Shown in pieces: positions 32,497-43,712 of a stretch of DNA of 64,000 bases (positions within the stretch are counted from its first letter, which is position 1; each line of letters starts with the position of its first letter). A model generated the notes under the pieces. It was not told where the DNA came from. It saw nothing but the letters and a program-made list of their open reading frames with translations, and ran no database searches. Location of the stretch: assembly GCF_022539665.2 (NCBI RefSeq), contig NW_026712501.1, positions 1 to 64,000 on the forward strand, in the 5' to 3' direction. The position numbers and the translations under genes are program-made. Origin of the DNA: Daphnia carinata (Eukaryota > Arthropoda > Branchiopoda > Diplostraca > Daphniidae).

Positions 32497-33670
32497 ATGG
32501 AATCTAAAAGCAGGAAGCGAGTCGTAGTATGGGAGGAAAGAGGACCGAAAAAGTGTAGAAAAAAATATATAAAACAACAGATCCCAAGCAAATCGACTGG
32601 GCTTCGAGTTAAAAAGCTATTTGTGATCGATAACGTCAGGTGCAAACAGCCTTCGGTCGACACTATATCAAGTATAACTAACACTAACTAACACTACTTA
32701 TCAACCCATTTTTAAAATTTGGTTGTTTTCAAAGGTAACATTGCTGCGATGGAATACCCAGGCACTTCAAGTGCTTTCCAATCTGATGCTGGACCTGCTG
32801 CGAATACAGATAACCTTTGTCCGTTTGTTGAGGACTAAGTAAAAAATTATCAATGATTGCAATTATCTCACAAATTCTCGTTTTAGATAACACAGATCTA
32901 CTCGCTGTCCTACAAAGAAGCCGAACAAGAAATAACAATTCAAAAGTCTTCTGGCTACATTAAAACTACTGAAGAATACCAAGAGAGTGAGACACTTTGG
33001 AAGAGCCGCATGGAAATGAAAGAAAAAGAATTCAAAGAACACCGGTATTTCCTCTATGAAAAAATTCAAGAACAAACTTGTGGTGCAGGGACTTTTTTGT
33101 AATGCACCAAGCTTTGTACGTTGTGCGACATGTCGTCAACATTTTTGTGGGAAGTGTGATTTGGACACACACTGCCTACTTTTCACCCATCAGCGTACTC
33201 TTTTGCATACGTATCTGCTACGTATCCTTGGGCCATCCGAATTTCTAGGTCATGCAAGAGCAATCTCAATCATAGGTATAAATGTATAATCACTATGTTT
33301 GGATTCAGACTAATTCCTTTTTCTTTGGACAGATATTCCGGTTCCCCTATATGAGCCAGCTTGACAATTCATGTTTTGCAGCAGGTTCCATGAAGCTCCG
33401 ATGTGGTCCCACCAAAGTCGCTGTTGTAACCAAAGAAGGCCGCTTTGATTTAAAAAACACAGAATTCTGGTGCTCCGAATGCAAGCAGTCTCGTTTGGCC
33501 ACTAATGAGGAGTACATGTGTTTTGGCCTGGCTCGCTGTCAAATTGCTCCTACTTCTTCGAAGAAAATTTATTAAGAATGTGGCATCACTTAAGGCACAA
33601 AACACCAGGAACATCCGAACGGAAGTTTATCGAAACCCTTGAGGAAATCTCTTTGGATTGCAACCGGGTA
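32497..33670 (+). pseudogene. Decayed inverted copy of KDZ transposase 5' exons
   Basis: This plus-strand copy matches the transposase 5' exons of the right arm, from MESKSRKRVVVWEERGPKKC through EYPGTSSAFQ and RCATCRQHFCGKCDLDTH to GTSERKFIETLEEISLDCNR. It is damaged: the first internal donor has lost GT (GAGGACTAAGTAA), CTACAAAGAAG carries an extra base, the CIRC cysteine block is deleted near 33100, and two further deletions lie near 33364 and 33521. The right-arm copy lacks these defects. It cannot make a transposase, but is complementary to the functional transcript. Confidence 0.8.
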
Positions 33671-33724
33671 AGTCGAGTAGAAATAATTAAATCAAAAATG
33701 AAAATTCGTATTTAATTAATAAGT

Positions 33725-34015
33725 AAAAAATTATCAATGATTGCAGTTCTTTCACAAATTCTCGTTTTAGATAACACAGATCTACTAGCTGTTTCACAAT
33801 TCAATTATTTAAAGTAATGTTTGGTTTGTTTTAAATATGTAACATTGCTGATGCGATGGAACAACCAGGCACTTCAGGTGCTTTCCAATCTGACACTGGA
33901 CCTGCCTAGAGTACTGGTAACCCGTGACTGTTTGTCCAGGACTGTAAGTAAAAAATTGTCAATGATTGCAATTCCCTCACTAATTTTCGTTTTATATAAC
34001 ACAGATGTACTATTA
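33725..34015 (+). pseudogene. Further partial copies of the transposase 5' region
   Basis: AAGTAAAAAATTATCAATGA through GATAACACAGATCTACTAGC repeats the first-intron/exon boundary at 33725-33785. A second, more diverged copy from GATGCGATGGAACAACCAGG to TAACACAGATGTAC follows at 33848-34010. These look like small local duplications of the exon 2-3 junction. Confidence 0.65.
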
Positions 34016-34385
34016 AGGAAGCATTCTTATGTGGAGACATAATAAGCCATGATACTTGATAGCTGGACCTTATTTCAAGAACAGAAGAAAGGTCCCAAAG
34101 GTAGATCATTATTTTATGGAATGTACTGTATTGTTTAATGTTTTTAATATTGGTTTACAAGGGTAAAGGAGATGCTTGTGCATTATAAGGTAGGTTTTCT
34201 GTTTTTAAAGATTAATAAAAGATCTAAAAATCTTTGAATCGTGACTTTTATTTCTGGATTTTATCCTCTGGGTAACAACAAAGTTTAGAATTACATTCAT
34301 TGAGATAAATTATAATTTCTTGAGTCCTGGTGCCGGGGCCACTTTGGAGATAAAGGGTATAAGGACCTAAATATTTAGTTGTTCT

Positions 34386-35447
34386 TCAGTCATTCTTTTT
34401 GCTTAAAACATGGAAAGTTAACTGTTTTACCTCGCTATTCTTTAATTTCAAAAAAGTCCCCTGAGCCGTTTTAACAAGAACACCTTGGGGCGCCTTCGCC
34501 GATGGAATTAGGGAGATTGGCGGTGATGTAACCGATGGCGAAGAAGCTGGACCATTAACTCCCACAGCAACCGGACGTTTCGTTACTTTACTTTGAGATG
34601 TATCGCGGCTCGGCGGTGAAGAGATAACAACTGTTTGCGACGTAGCAGGTATTTGCATACAAAATTCCGGAAGTGATTGCGCAGAAGATAGCGGAAGCTC
34701 TCTTGTCTCAATGGAACCATTATTGGTAACAGGTGCATTGGTAGGTAAGGAATTTGTGCCCTGCGCTCTTACTGTTGAGATAACAATTGTTATCAGGTAA
34801 ATATTTGGACAGAAGCATAAAGTATAATACTTACTCTTTTGTTGATCATCTACCAACTTCTGCCATTGGTCAGAAAGACAATTGCCAACTCTGCTTTTTA
34901 AAAACTGTTTGGCCAGTGGCCCAAATGACTTAACGGTGGAAGACCACACTTTGTCATTAGGAGATGCAGCCAGCAAAATATATTGACCGTTGAAATCCTG
35001 TGCCAATGATGCAAGCTGTGAAAAAATAATGTTAAAATAAAATACCCTAGTTTTACTATTGTCAACATGAATCTTACCCTCTCAGTAACTCGGTCCATCC
35101 TGTTGTTCTTGGTTCGTGTCCTGCCCTTTATTGTCTTGCAATGCAGTGCACGTTTAGTGGTATTGTGATTAGCCTAAGCAGAAAATGTATAATAATGCAA
35201 TATAAAAGGTTAAGGTGTAATTTGAGATACTTGCTTTAACAAATTCAACGTTTTTCAATGCTGTGGACTGCCTCAACCTTTTCACTTTTTGGTTGTTTGC
35301 ACAAGATGTCTCAGTGATTAATAAAACTTCTTCCAACTCACTTGTTGTTTCCTTTTCTTCGTTTGAATTTGAATGTAAAATGATGTTTTCCATCTCAGAG
35401 CTCGATGAATTTGATAGATCTTCCATGGCAGTGTTAATGCTATCCAT
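34386..35447 (-). CDS. KDZ element companion gene, 291 aa, unknown function
   Basis: Four exons keep frame throughout: 35447-35235, 35173-35078, 35015-34835 and 34771-34386, giving 291 codons and a stop. Intron 1 appears to be GC-AG (AAAGCAAGT donor); the others are GT-AG, and an acceptor (TTACAG) just before the ATG suggests a 5'-UTR intron. The protein starts MDSINTAMEDLSNSSSSEME (acidic, Ser-rich), then a basic stretch TKRALHCKTIKGRTRTKNNR, then a compact central segment MAQDFNGQYILLAASPNDKV to FGPLAKQFLKSRVGNCLSDQ, and a Ser/Thr/Pro-rich tail ending TFHVLSKKND. No catalytic motif is evident. The basic patch could bind nucleic acid. It lies on the same strand as, and about 1.1 kb downstream of, the transposase. 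I recognise no family; a role in transposition is inference. Confidence 0.7.
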
Positions 35448-35639
35448 TTTTGTATCTGTAAGAAAAAAAAATAGGAAATCACCACGTTCAAAAAACCAAA
35501 ACAAATCACAAGATATTATTTCCTTTTTTCCTATTGGCCAGTTTTGGTCAAGTAGCCCAAGGCAAAATCGACAGGCGGCAATAATGGACGACTTAAGGGA
35601 CGTGAATTCGAAACGGTATATAGCCATTAAACTCTGAAT

Positions 35640-36500
35640 TTCCATGGAAAGACAATGATATAAAATTGATCTGATTGATCAAAACATAGCTATATAAAAG
35701 AGCTGCATTATGTCGGAAAAGCAATGCTTAATAATTACGACAAGTAGCCGAACGTGAGACCTTTTGAGTCCAAATTCAGACATTTATGAACAACTATGGC
35801 AGCTTTTAGGTTTTTTTTTCTATTACTTTAATACCCCAGATAATTTTACTCATCGGAAATGATGGGGACTAGACAGGGCTATAACATCCTAAAAAATGAA
35901 AAATTTATTTAAATAATAAAAGCGAGTAAATGGCAAAATTTTCAATTTATTTAATGAAAGATTTCAGCATATTATTAAATACAAAATTTCACTAAAAGAA
36001 AACAAATTTTACTGCGTAATGACCGCATTTTCTGGAGCTTTAGAAAAACCTACGATTGAAGGATAAAACATAAAATAATAACTCAAAAAAACTTTCAAAT
36101 CATTTTTTTGCTTAAGCAAAAAGCTTTCAAGAACCTATATGGAACCCGTGCGCAATTTGCAGATATGAAATTTTTTTTTCTGATCCTATAGTCGCCAGTT
36201 TAAATTTTTCGGGTTAAATCATTTATGTTTGCAGAGCTTGAGTCAATGTGGTTAGTTTGCGTACAACATTAAGAACTCTTAATGAGTTTTCACTTAAAAC
36301 AACCGCAAATAAAATAAAGAAATTAAGCGCACAGAGGGAACAATGCGTATTTTAGCAAATAAAATTTCTTTGGAGTTGATGTACCTATTCCTTAAATAAG
36401 CACACAGTGTTCTCATGAATGAAATAGAGTTTTTGAAATTTTTATTCCGTTATTCATTTTTGTTTAATTTTACAATTGCGCTATTGATGAAACATAACAC
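35640..36500. other. AT-rich spacer between the two KDZ element genes
   Basis: No coding signal seen. It probably holds the promoter of the companion gene and the 3' end of the transposase gene. Confidence 0.5.
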
Positions 36501-36507
36501 AGTAAAA

Positions 36508-39500
36508 TTAGTTTTCTCCCTCCTCTTCTGATGATTCTTCTCCGCTGTCGGTATAATAATCATCATCAGATGCTTCTTGCAGAGAATCTAATAGATTATC
36601 TTCTTTTTCTATTCTGTCTATGAATTCCTGAGGATTAATTTCTATGTCCTCTCTGAACTGGAGCGCTTCGGTAAACACATGAACAGCGTCGCTGATGATT
36701 CCGCTGAGGCGGACAATTTCTGTGTTGGCCATTACTGATCGACTATAGTCGAGAAGAGTAATAGGTCTTAATCCTGGATATAAAAATCATTAATATGGTT
36801 ACATTAACTACAATAAATGAGAACTTACTTTCATAGTTCTTTATATCTCTGTGAAGATCCTTGCAGAGAGACGTGAGGGATCGCGTGAATTCTCCCATTT
36901 CCCTTTGAGTTTTGGTAATAGCTTCCTGATAACGAAGCCCGAGCATCCAAGTGTCGATCAGCTCATAGTCTTTGCCGAGGAAATCTACAAAATAAGACTT
37001 ATTAAATAATACAACAAAGTGAACAGGAAACATCTTACGTACTTTTGTTGTTTTGATGCCAAGGAAAGAATCCTGTGTCCGTGTTCTCCTTGGACACGAT
37101 TATACCCTTTGTTGAAGTAACTTGACAATTGTATCCACTCGTTTTTTCTTTTTCGACATTATCTTCCTATTGCTTGTACGTGTCTTGCAGGTATCTAAAT
37201 GATTTTAAAGCGGAAAAATAGATTACTACAATGAGATATTTAGTTAGAAAAGTAGTCAAAGAAATTTACCAAAAAAAGTCGCGTTACGAGTATGCAGAAC
37301 TTTGATCATGTGGCATTCACCTTCAATTTCTTTTTGGAGTAGCTCAACGTCCCAATCGCTGTTAAGATTTTTACTTTTCACAAGTTTTGCTTGATTCTTC
37401 AATCTGATCAGAATTTGTGGTAGAAGTTCCTCCTTTAGGCCACGGTGGTCAAGAAGGTCTTGTAATTTCTTCCCATAAAAATTAGATTTGCGTCTGGCCT
37501 ACAAAATTCTGTTATTTGGAGAACTCAGAGTCAATAAAATAAATAAGACTTACTCTGTTTAACCGTAAACAAAGCGCAGCCATCATACGTTTTTCTTTGT
37601 CTACATTGTAGGCGAGAATAGCGCTTGTTATATCGTCTCTCCTACCTGCACAAAATATTTAAAATGTCCCGTTAAAAGAACTAAATGCGTACAAATAAAC
37701 AAATATACTGGCTCTGCTTTGATGCTTCGTCGTTGTACCGAGACGGGCCATATAGGAAAAAACTTGTTCTTGTTCTTCTCCTAACATATCCGCTCCATCC
37801 TTTTGCCAATGTCCATTATAGAGTACCTAAAAGGGCTTACGATTGACTCGTCAATATATTGGTTGAAATATTTAAATATGTATTTACCCTGCAAGCCCAT
37901 GAATGGCCTAGAGCATGAAAGCGGGAAAGAAAGGGAACCATGTCCTCAGTTAGCTTCTTGTATTCCGGATTAGATTCGCCGAAAAGATTGCTCTCTTTAT
38001 TAGCGAAAGGCCAATACTTGCAAACAACGTCGTTGCACAAAAACTTTGTCCCCATTTGGTGTGACTTCAGATGCTGGAGATGGGTATGTTTGAATGTTTC
38101 TCCCTTGAACAAGTTGGCCGAGAAAATCACTGTGCCATGAGAGCAACTCATCATTTCCAGACCGGTGATGTCCAAATTCCTTTTACTTGAAGAATCACCC
38201 CGGGCAGCCTTCCATGTCGATGAGCCACATGCATCATCTCCTTTACCCTAAGAAAATTTATACTTAAAATATAGGCGACTGTTGATAAAAGAGGATTTAC
38301 CTTCGGGATCTTTTCTTCTATTTTTGAAATATGTTCCAGTTGTAACTGATCGCTAGCCATTTTTACGTCTCCATATAAGGATTCTCCTTGACGACTTAAA
38401 TAATTTAACGATATTAATAAGTAAATACAATAGTTTTAAACCAATTATGCTTACTCTTTTGCTGACGCAAATCGGTATAGTTTTCGATTCGCATCCGCGT
38501 GAATTCCATGAGGATGGTTACCACATATTTTACAATTGCCATGGCGTCGGAGGATTTCCTTTTCTTTCAGGTAAGTAAAATATTCAAACTCTCTACGGGC
38601 GCGATTAAAAAGTGTCATGTTGATGATATTAACCTGCCCAAGAAAACAACTAGTTTTAAGATAAGAATTTTCATTTTTGATTTAATTATATCTACTCGAC
38701 TTACCCGGTTGCAATCCAAAGAGATTTCCTCAAGGGTTTCGATAAATTTCCGTTCGGATGTTCCTGGTGTTTTGTGCCTTAAGTGATGCCACATTCTTAA
38801 TAAATTTTCTTCGAAGAAGTAGGAGCAATTTGACAGCGAGCCAGGCCAATATCCTGAACACATGTACTCCTCATTAGTGGCCAAACGAGACTGCTTGCAT
38901 TCGGAGCACCAGAATTCTGTGTTTTTTAAATCAAAGCGGCCTTCTTTGGTTACAACAGCGACTTTGGTGGGACCACATCGGAGCTTCATGGAACCTGCTG
39001 CAAAACATGAATTGCAGCAAGCTGGCTCATATAGGGGAACCGGAATATCTGTCCAAAGAAAAAGGAATTAGTCTGAATCCAAACATAGTGATTATACATT
39101 TATACCTATGATTGAGATTGCTCTTGCATGACCTAGAAATTCGGATGGCCCAAGGATACGTAGCAGATACGTATGCAAAAGAGTACGCTGATGGGTGAAA
39201 AGTAGGCAGTGTGTGTCCAAATCACACTTCCCACAAAAATGTTGACGACATGTCGCACAACGTACAAAGCTTGGTGCATGGCAACGAATACAAGAAAAAG
39301 TCCCTGCACCACAAGTTTGTTCTTGAATTTTTTCATAGAGGAAATACCGGTGTTCTTTGAATTCTTTTTCTTTCATTTCCATGCGGCTCTTCCAAAGTGT
39401 CTCACTCTCTTGGTATTCTTCGGTAGTTTTAATGTAGCCAGAAGACTTTTGAATTGTTATTTCTTGTTCGGCTTCTTGTAGGACAGCGAGTAGATCTGTG

Positions 39501-39769
39501 TTATCTAAAACGAGAATTTGTGAGAGAATTGCAATCATTGATAATTTTTTACTTACAGTCCTCAACAAACGGACAAAGGCTATCTGTATTCGCAGCAGGT
39601 CCAGCATCAGATTGGAAAGCACTTGAAGTGCCTGGGTATTCCATCGCAGCAATGTTACCTATTGAAAACAACCAAATGTTACTTTAAAAATGGGTTGATA
39701 AGTAGTGTTAGTTAGTGTTAGTTATACTTGATATAGTGTCGACCGAAGGCTGTTTGCACCTGACGTTAT
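36508..39769 (-). pseudogene. KDZ-family transposase, exons 1 (part) to last; split by gypsy B
   Basis: The minus-strand exons I can frame are 39769-39728 (exon 1 remainder), 39658-39557, 39504-39106, 39048-38705, 38633-38455, 38394-38301, 38247-37888, 37826-37709, 37645-37554, 37498-37270, then about 37166-37039, 36984-36829 and 36773-36508, about 880 codons in all. The N-terminal cysteine clusters CIRCHAPSFVRCATC and FCGKCDLDTH resemble the CxC zinc regions of KDZ transposases. The catalytic region has WKAARGDSSSKRNLDITGLE, MMSCSHGTVIF, FLCNDVVCKYWPF and LSRFHALGHSWAC, and then GEEQEQVFSYMARLG, typical of this superfamily. The acidic C-terminus ends SEEEGEN. Phases on both sides of the 37166-37039 exon do not fit, so either an exon is misread or there is a frameshift there. 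The decisive damage is gypsy B inside exon 1. Confidence 0.75.
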
Positions 39770-40575
39770 TGTAAAGCATTCTTTTAGTGATTGAAAAGAA
39801 TGACTTTACGTTATTAAAGACAAATTGTAATAAGAAAAATGAACTCGGGAAGGCGTTACCACAATGCCGAATATATTTTATTCTAATAGGCCAAAGATAA
39901 TAAAAGCATTACACAGATATAAGATATAAATGGGAAACGGAAATACAAAATGGAGTCAGGCGAATTTAGTTTTACCGTCACCGCTGTGGCGAAGATGGAA
40001 TAAAGATGTCAAACGCTGAAAGAGAAAAGATAAGGAAAAACGGGACTTGTCGGTCGCACAAGAAGCGATGAAGACACTCACAATAATTATTGAATAAGAA
40101 CAAATTAAACTCACTATATTTGAAGAAAATAATAGCACTTGGAGCACTAAGAATGAGAGCTGGAACTAGAACTGGAACTAGAACAAGAGAGAGCTGAAGA
40201 ACTGTGGAACTAACTTTTGGGAACAAAAAGGGTATCCTTTTATACGTTTTACATGTTTGAGGGAAACATAGCATTTCCGACAGATGAGCTCCGGATATAA
40301 GTTATTGAATATCTCACGCAGCAACATTTCTTATTCATGGAAATGTATGGCGCGATGTTCTACGCATTAAGCTCATCCAATCAGCAATAAGCAGGATGTA
40401 AAGTATAATATAAAAATAGAATTCCAGGAAATGTCAATGACACTTGAATTACTATATTTATAATGTATACTTTAAATATAATGCATAACAAACATAATAT
40501 ATAATTTTAATATAAAGAAAACAAACAATGAAGATAAAATATAATCAAAAGTTGTATTTTGGTGACTTCGTTACA
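39770..40575 (-). repeat. 3' LTR of gypsy B
   Basis: 806 bp, nearly identical to 50480-51285. Open frames inside it (for example 39978-40274) occur in both LTRs and are not genes. Confidence 0.9.
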
Positions 40576-40608
40576 TCACTCCCGGCGGTGCGAGATTACG
40601 TCCCGTAA

Positions 40609-41967
40609 TCAGACTTGGTAAGCGAAATCAGGCTCCGGTTCTTGAATTGGGCGACAGCATAACTTGCTGATAAGTCCGAAAAATCCACAGCCATAACAAA
40701 TGCGTAAGAAAAGTAGACCCAGGAGGCATAGTACACCGATGAAGAAATAATTTTTAATAGTTTCCCACCAGCTGGTATAACTAGCCACTCCAGATGCGGA
40801 TAATAAGACGTTGGTGACACTTGGACGATTATTGGTTGAAAACTCACTCGGCGAATGTTCATTCATAGCTGCGGCAATATCAGCCATTATACTCATATGA
40901 TCCATAATAGTTTCACTATACGCAGGGTTACTTTTATGTTCATAATCAAAAAATTTCACGTCTTCATACCGAAAAGAATGCGCAAGAGTTTGTATTGGTA
41001 ACACGATACTTGCGTTCACGGGCTTCCAAGTGTTATTGCGAAACGCATAAGGTATGTCATTGAAGTTCACAAATCCATTTGTCCAATAACACGGCGAATA
41101 TTTAACGAGTTCCCAACCGTCCAGGTTAATTGTATAATTTTTAAATTTTGGTTGCGGTCCGCAAGACGTTACGACTGTTTCGAAAGTCACATTTAAAGGT
41201 TTACACGAGATGACAATGGCGGTTTTTACAAAGGCTTGCAATTTTGTGCACTTGGGTAGATCTAGATGTGAAGCAGCTAACCAGCCATTATATTGTGCTG
41301 CAATAATTGCTCTTACATGTTTCGCATTTCTTGAATCACACTGTAAGATTTGAATTAATCGTGATAATTCATTTTCATGGTCCGTAAGTTGATCACGAAC
41401 ATATTGTAAAGTAGCGGAATGGTCCAAATTTTGGCCGCCAGGTGGCGCGAGGTCTGCCAATGTTATTGTCGACAAATTTTCCATGATGGCCGCCGTTGTA
41501 ACGAAGAGTTTTGATTGGCCGAGAATATTAAAGGCATCAGATTTCTTTGAACAAGAGTTTTGTATGGGAATACAACGCGGTTGAAAAGTTAAATGAAAAT
41601 ACAATTGTTTTTTGTCATCTTGAAGGCGAAAAATTTTATCATTTCCCGTTTTTCGTATTAATTTTCCAATACCAGATTCAATGAGATGAGCTTTTGGTTC
41701 AGATCGTTGAGTATATGTTTTGTCCCAAACTAATGTCAAATGATTATGCGACAAATGACCTGTTGAGGCAGAAGCAATTCCTATCGGCGTAGAAAAATTA
41801 CTATCTTCCACATCTTGATATAGGCGAACTTTTTCGAGCACACAATTAATAATTTCCACGTCGATCGTTTGTAACCAATGACCAAAAATTTCAGGTTCAC
41901 GGTCGAATACAAATTTATTTTCCGCAGCAGTCATTTTTTGATCTTCGCACCGAAGACTGTTAATCAT
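40609..41967 (-). CDS. Envelope-like glycoprotein of gypsy B, 452 codons visible
   Basis: A long open frame with many Cys and N-glycosylation sites (for example NNTWKPVNAS) ends in a hydrophobic membrane anchor, YFFIGVLCLLGLLFLRICYG, and a short cytoplasmic tail. A central SCGPQPKFKNYTINLDGWEL and PCYWTNGFVNFNDIPYAF region resembles, from memory, chuvirus-type glycoproteins found in some arthropod retroelements more than the baculovirus-F-like env of gypsy itself; this is tentative. The visible frame lacks a signal peptide. A separate open frame at 42185-42496 supplies one, and the 200 bp between them contain A and TA runs, so the N-terminus is disrupted or needs splicing. Such proteins mediate membrane fusion and may allow cell-to-cell spread. 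Confidence 0.65.
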   Translation of the reverse strand: MINSLRCEDQKMTAAENKFVFDREPEIFGHWLQTIDVEIINCVLEKVRLYQDVEDSNFSTPIGIASASTGHLSHNHLTLVWDKTYTQRSEPKAHLIESGIGKLIRKTGNDKIFRLQDDKKQLYFHLTFQPRCIPIQNSCSKKSDAFNILGQSKLFVTTAAIMENLSTITLADLAPPGGQNLDHSATLQYVRDQLTDHENELSRLIQILQCDSRNAKHVRAIIAAQYNGWLAASHLDLPKCTKLQAFVKTAIVISCKPLNVTFETVVTSCGPQPKFKNYTINLDGWELVKYSPCYWTNGFVNFNDIPYAFRNNTWKPVNASIVLPIQTLAHSFRYEDVKFFDYEHKSNPAYSETIMDHMSIMADIAAAMNEHSPSEFSTNNRPSVTNVLLSASGVASYTSWWETIKNYFFIGVLCLLGLLFLRICYGCGFFGLISKLCCRPIQEPEPDFAYQV

Positions 41968-42184
41968 ATCGTTGCACTCATTTGGCGTAGTGAAATTTTA
42001 TCAGGCACAATCACCAATTGTCCAAAAAAATTCATGGTGACATGTCGAATTTGTTTCCACTTTTGGAACTATGCATTTCTACATATGTCAGAAAATTATA
42101 TATATATAAAAAAAAAAAAAAAAAAACAATACATAAGAAAAATTTAACAATACACAGTACGAGTGGTGATTATATATATATATA

Positions 42185-42496
42185 TTACGGGGAAAGCCGA
42201 TAATCTCCCGTATGGTCCTTAGACATTTTGTTAAAATGATTTTTCAAGACTTGTGAGAAAGGATTGATCCCTTTCCTTGCGCCCACGTTTGTTATATAGG
42301 CAAAACGTGTCATTGTCAGCTTTCTTGAAATAACTTTTAATGTTTCTTCTTGATGTTGTAAGCAATTCTTCTTTTGTTTCTGAATCCATTTTTGTTGCAA
42401 AGCAAACGAAGAGATAACCATATATGGGTAACATGAAAAAGGGAATTGATTACAATTTCCAAGAAGTACAAGCATATATATAAAAAAAAATTTCAT
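42185..42496 (-). CDS. Signal-peptide ORF, probable N-terminus of the gypsy B envelope
   Basis: A 103-codon frame opens MKFFFIYMLVLLGNCNQF, a good signal peptide, and continues with a basic, soluble stretch (KLTMTRFAYITNVGARKG). It lies immediately upstream of, and in the same direction as, the envelope frame, which lacks a signal. It may be the severed start of env or a small separate exon. Long A (42103-42125) and TA (42172-42184) runs separate them. Confidence 0.45.
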   Translation of the reverse strand: MKFFFIYMLVLLGNCNQFPFSCYPYMVISSFALQQKWIQKQKKNCLQHQEETLKVISRKLTMTRFAYITNVGARKGINPFSQVLKNHFNKMSKDHTGDYRLSP

Positions 42497-42518
42497 TTAT
42501 AATAAACATATATATATA

Positions 42519-42725
42519 TAACAGAATTAACAATTCGTACAACTTAAAAATAACTATAAGAAACAGACAAAAATTGTCGTCAAATTCTATTTATATATAT
42601 TTGAAAATATATATATATATTGAACTGTATTCGCACCCTTGCCGTTCGCTTATCCAATTTCTAATACAGTAGTGTAACACTACTCTTAACAGAATTAACA
42701 ATTCGTACAACTTAAAAATAACTTT
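42519..42725. repeat. Duplicated 35-bp segment in AT-rich DNA of gypsy B
   Basis: AACAGAATTAACAATTCGTA followed by CAACTTAAAAATAACT occurs at about 42519 and again at about 42689, separated by TATATA runs. Confidence 0.6.
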
Positions 42726-43076
42726 CTGCTATTTTTGAATTTCTTTTATTCATTATTAAACTAACATTTTTTTTTCCAATGTCTACACCAACTGTGGCTC
42801 GTAAAAGAAAAGAAAACCCATTTTTTTATTTTATTATCATTCGTAAGAGCCAAAATTAAAATTGTATACCCAAAATTTGTACCTAAAGGATAAGTATATT
42901 GTTTGTCGGATAAGCGCAAGAGCAAGAGATACTAAAAGTTGACAAAAGGACACATGAATAGTCATAAGAAAAATAACACATACACAAAAGGAATAATATA
43001 ATAGGCCACACGAAAAGCACTACAACAAATAAATAAATTTTATAAAGACGATAAAATCTTCAGCTGTCCTGCTTCT

Positions 43077-43658
43077 TTAATTATTCTTGCAGAATCTGCA
43101 ACGGTAGTGGGGATTCCAATCCTCAGGAAACCATCCGTAGAGAGGTGGGCTCCTGTTCTCAGGGTCCAGATCCAAAATCCTTTTCAATTTGACAACTGCT
43201 TTTCTCCAATTTTCCTGGCGGATGTGGAGTTGAAGTTCGTCCGCCAAATCCCTGGTCCGTTTCCGCATCTCCCTGTTGAAACGCCTCTTTTCTTTACGCC
43301 AGTTGTGTTCGTCTTCTGAATCTTCAGAATGACATTCTTGGTTTCGGTAGGGTTCTAACATTTCATCACAAATCTTATCGGTTTCATCTCTATACTTTCG
43401 TTGTTCTTTAGTCACTGCTGGATGCAGAAACTCCTCTAAATCCTTCTCCCTCTTGATTTCTTCTTCTTCGTCAGTGCTTTCTATCTCTCCTTCTTCGAGC
43501 TTGCACTTTTTTTCCGCGGGCTCTTCCTCTCCCATGGACAATTGCGAAGTCATCGCCACTTCGATGGTTTGGGCGACGTTCCAGGCGTTCAGCTCAACGG
43601 TACTGTCCGAATCCATGTTGTGCTCAAGATCACCAACAAACTGTTGAATATCTGCCAC
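43077..43658 (-). CDS. Extra ORF between pol and env in gypsy B (193 aa)
   Basis: An intact frame from ATG 43658 starts 55 bp after the pol stop. The N-terminal half is acidic (EEGEIESTDEEEEIKREKDL), the middle is highly basic and helical (NWRKEKRRFNREMRKRTRDL), and the end reads LYGWFPEDWNPHYRCRFCKN, with a CxxC that may bind metal together with the nearby His. It has no similarity I know to gag, pol or env. Position and coding integrity suggest a retroelement accessory protein, perhaps nucleic-acid binding; the function is unknown. Confidence 0.7.
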   Translation of the reverse strand: MADIQQFVGDLEHNMDSDSTVELNAWNVAQTIEVAMTSQLSMGEEEPAEKKCKLEEGEIESTDEEEEIKREKDLEEFLHPAVTKEQRKYRDETDKICDEMLEPYRNQECHSEDSEDEHNWRKEKRRFNREMRKRTRDLADELQLHIRQENWRKAVVKLKRILDLDPENRSPPLYGWFPEDWNPHYRCRFCKNN

Positions 43659-43712
43659 TATGTGTCACGAGCTTATATAGTCCTTTTTCCATCATTAAAA
43701 AAAAGTTTCAAA

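Noticed and set aside
39978-40274. 98-codon frame repeated at 50688-50984
   Set aside because: Both copies lie inside LTRs of gypsy B; they are promoter or terminator DNA, not a gene.
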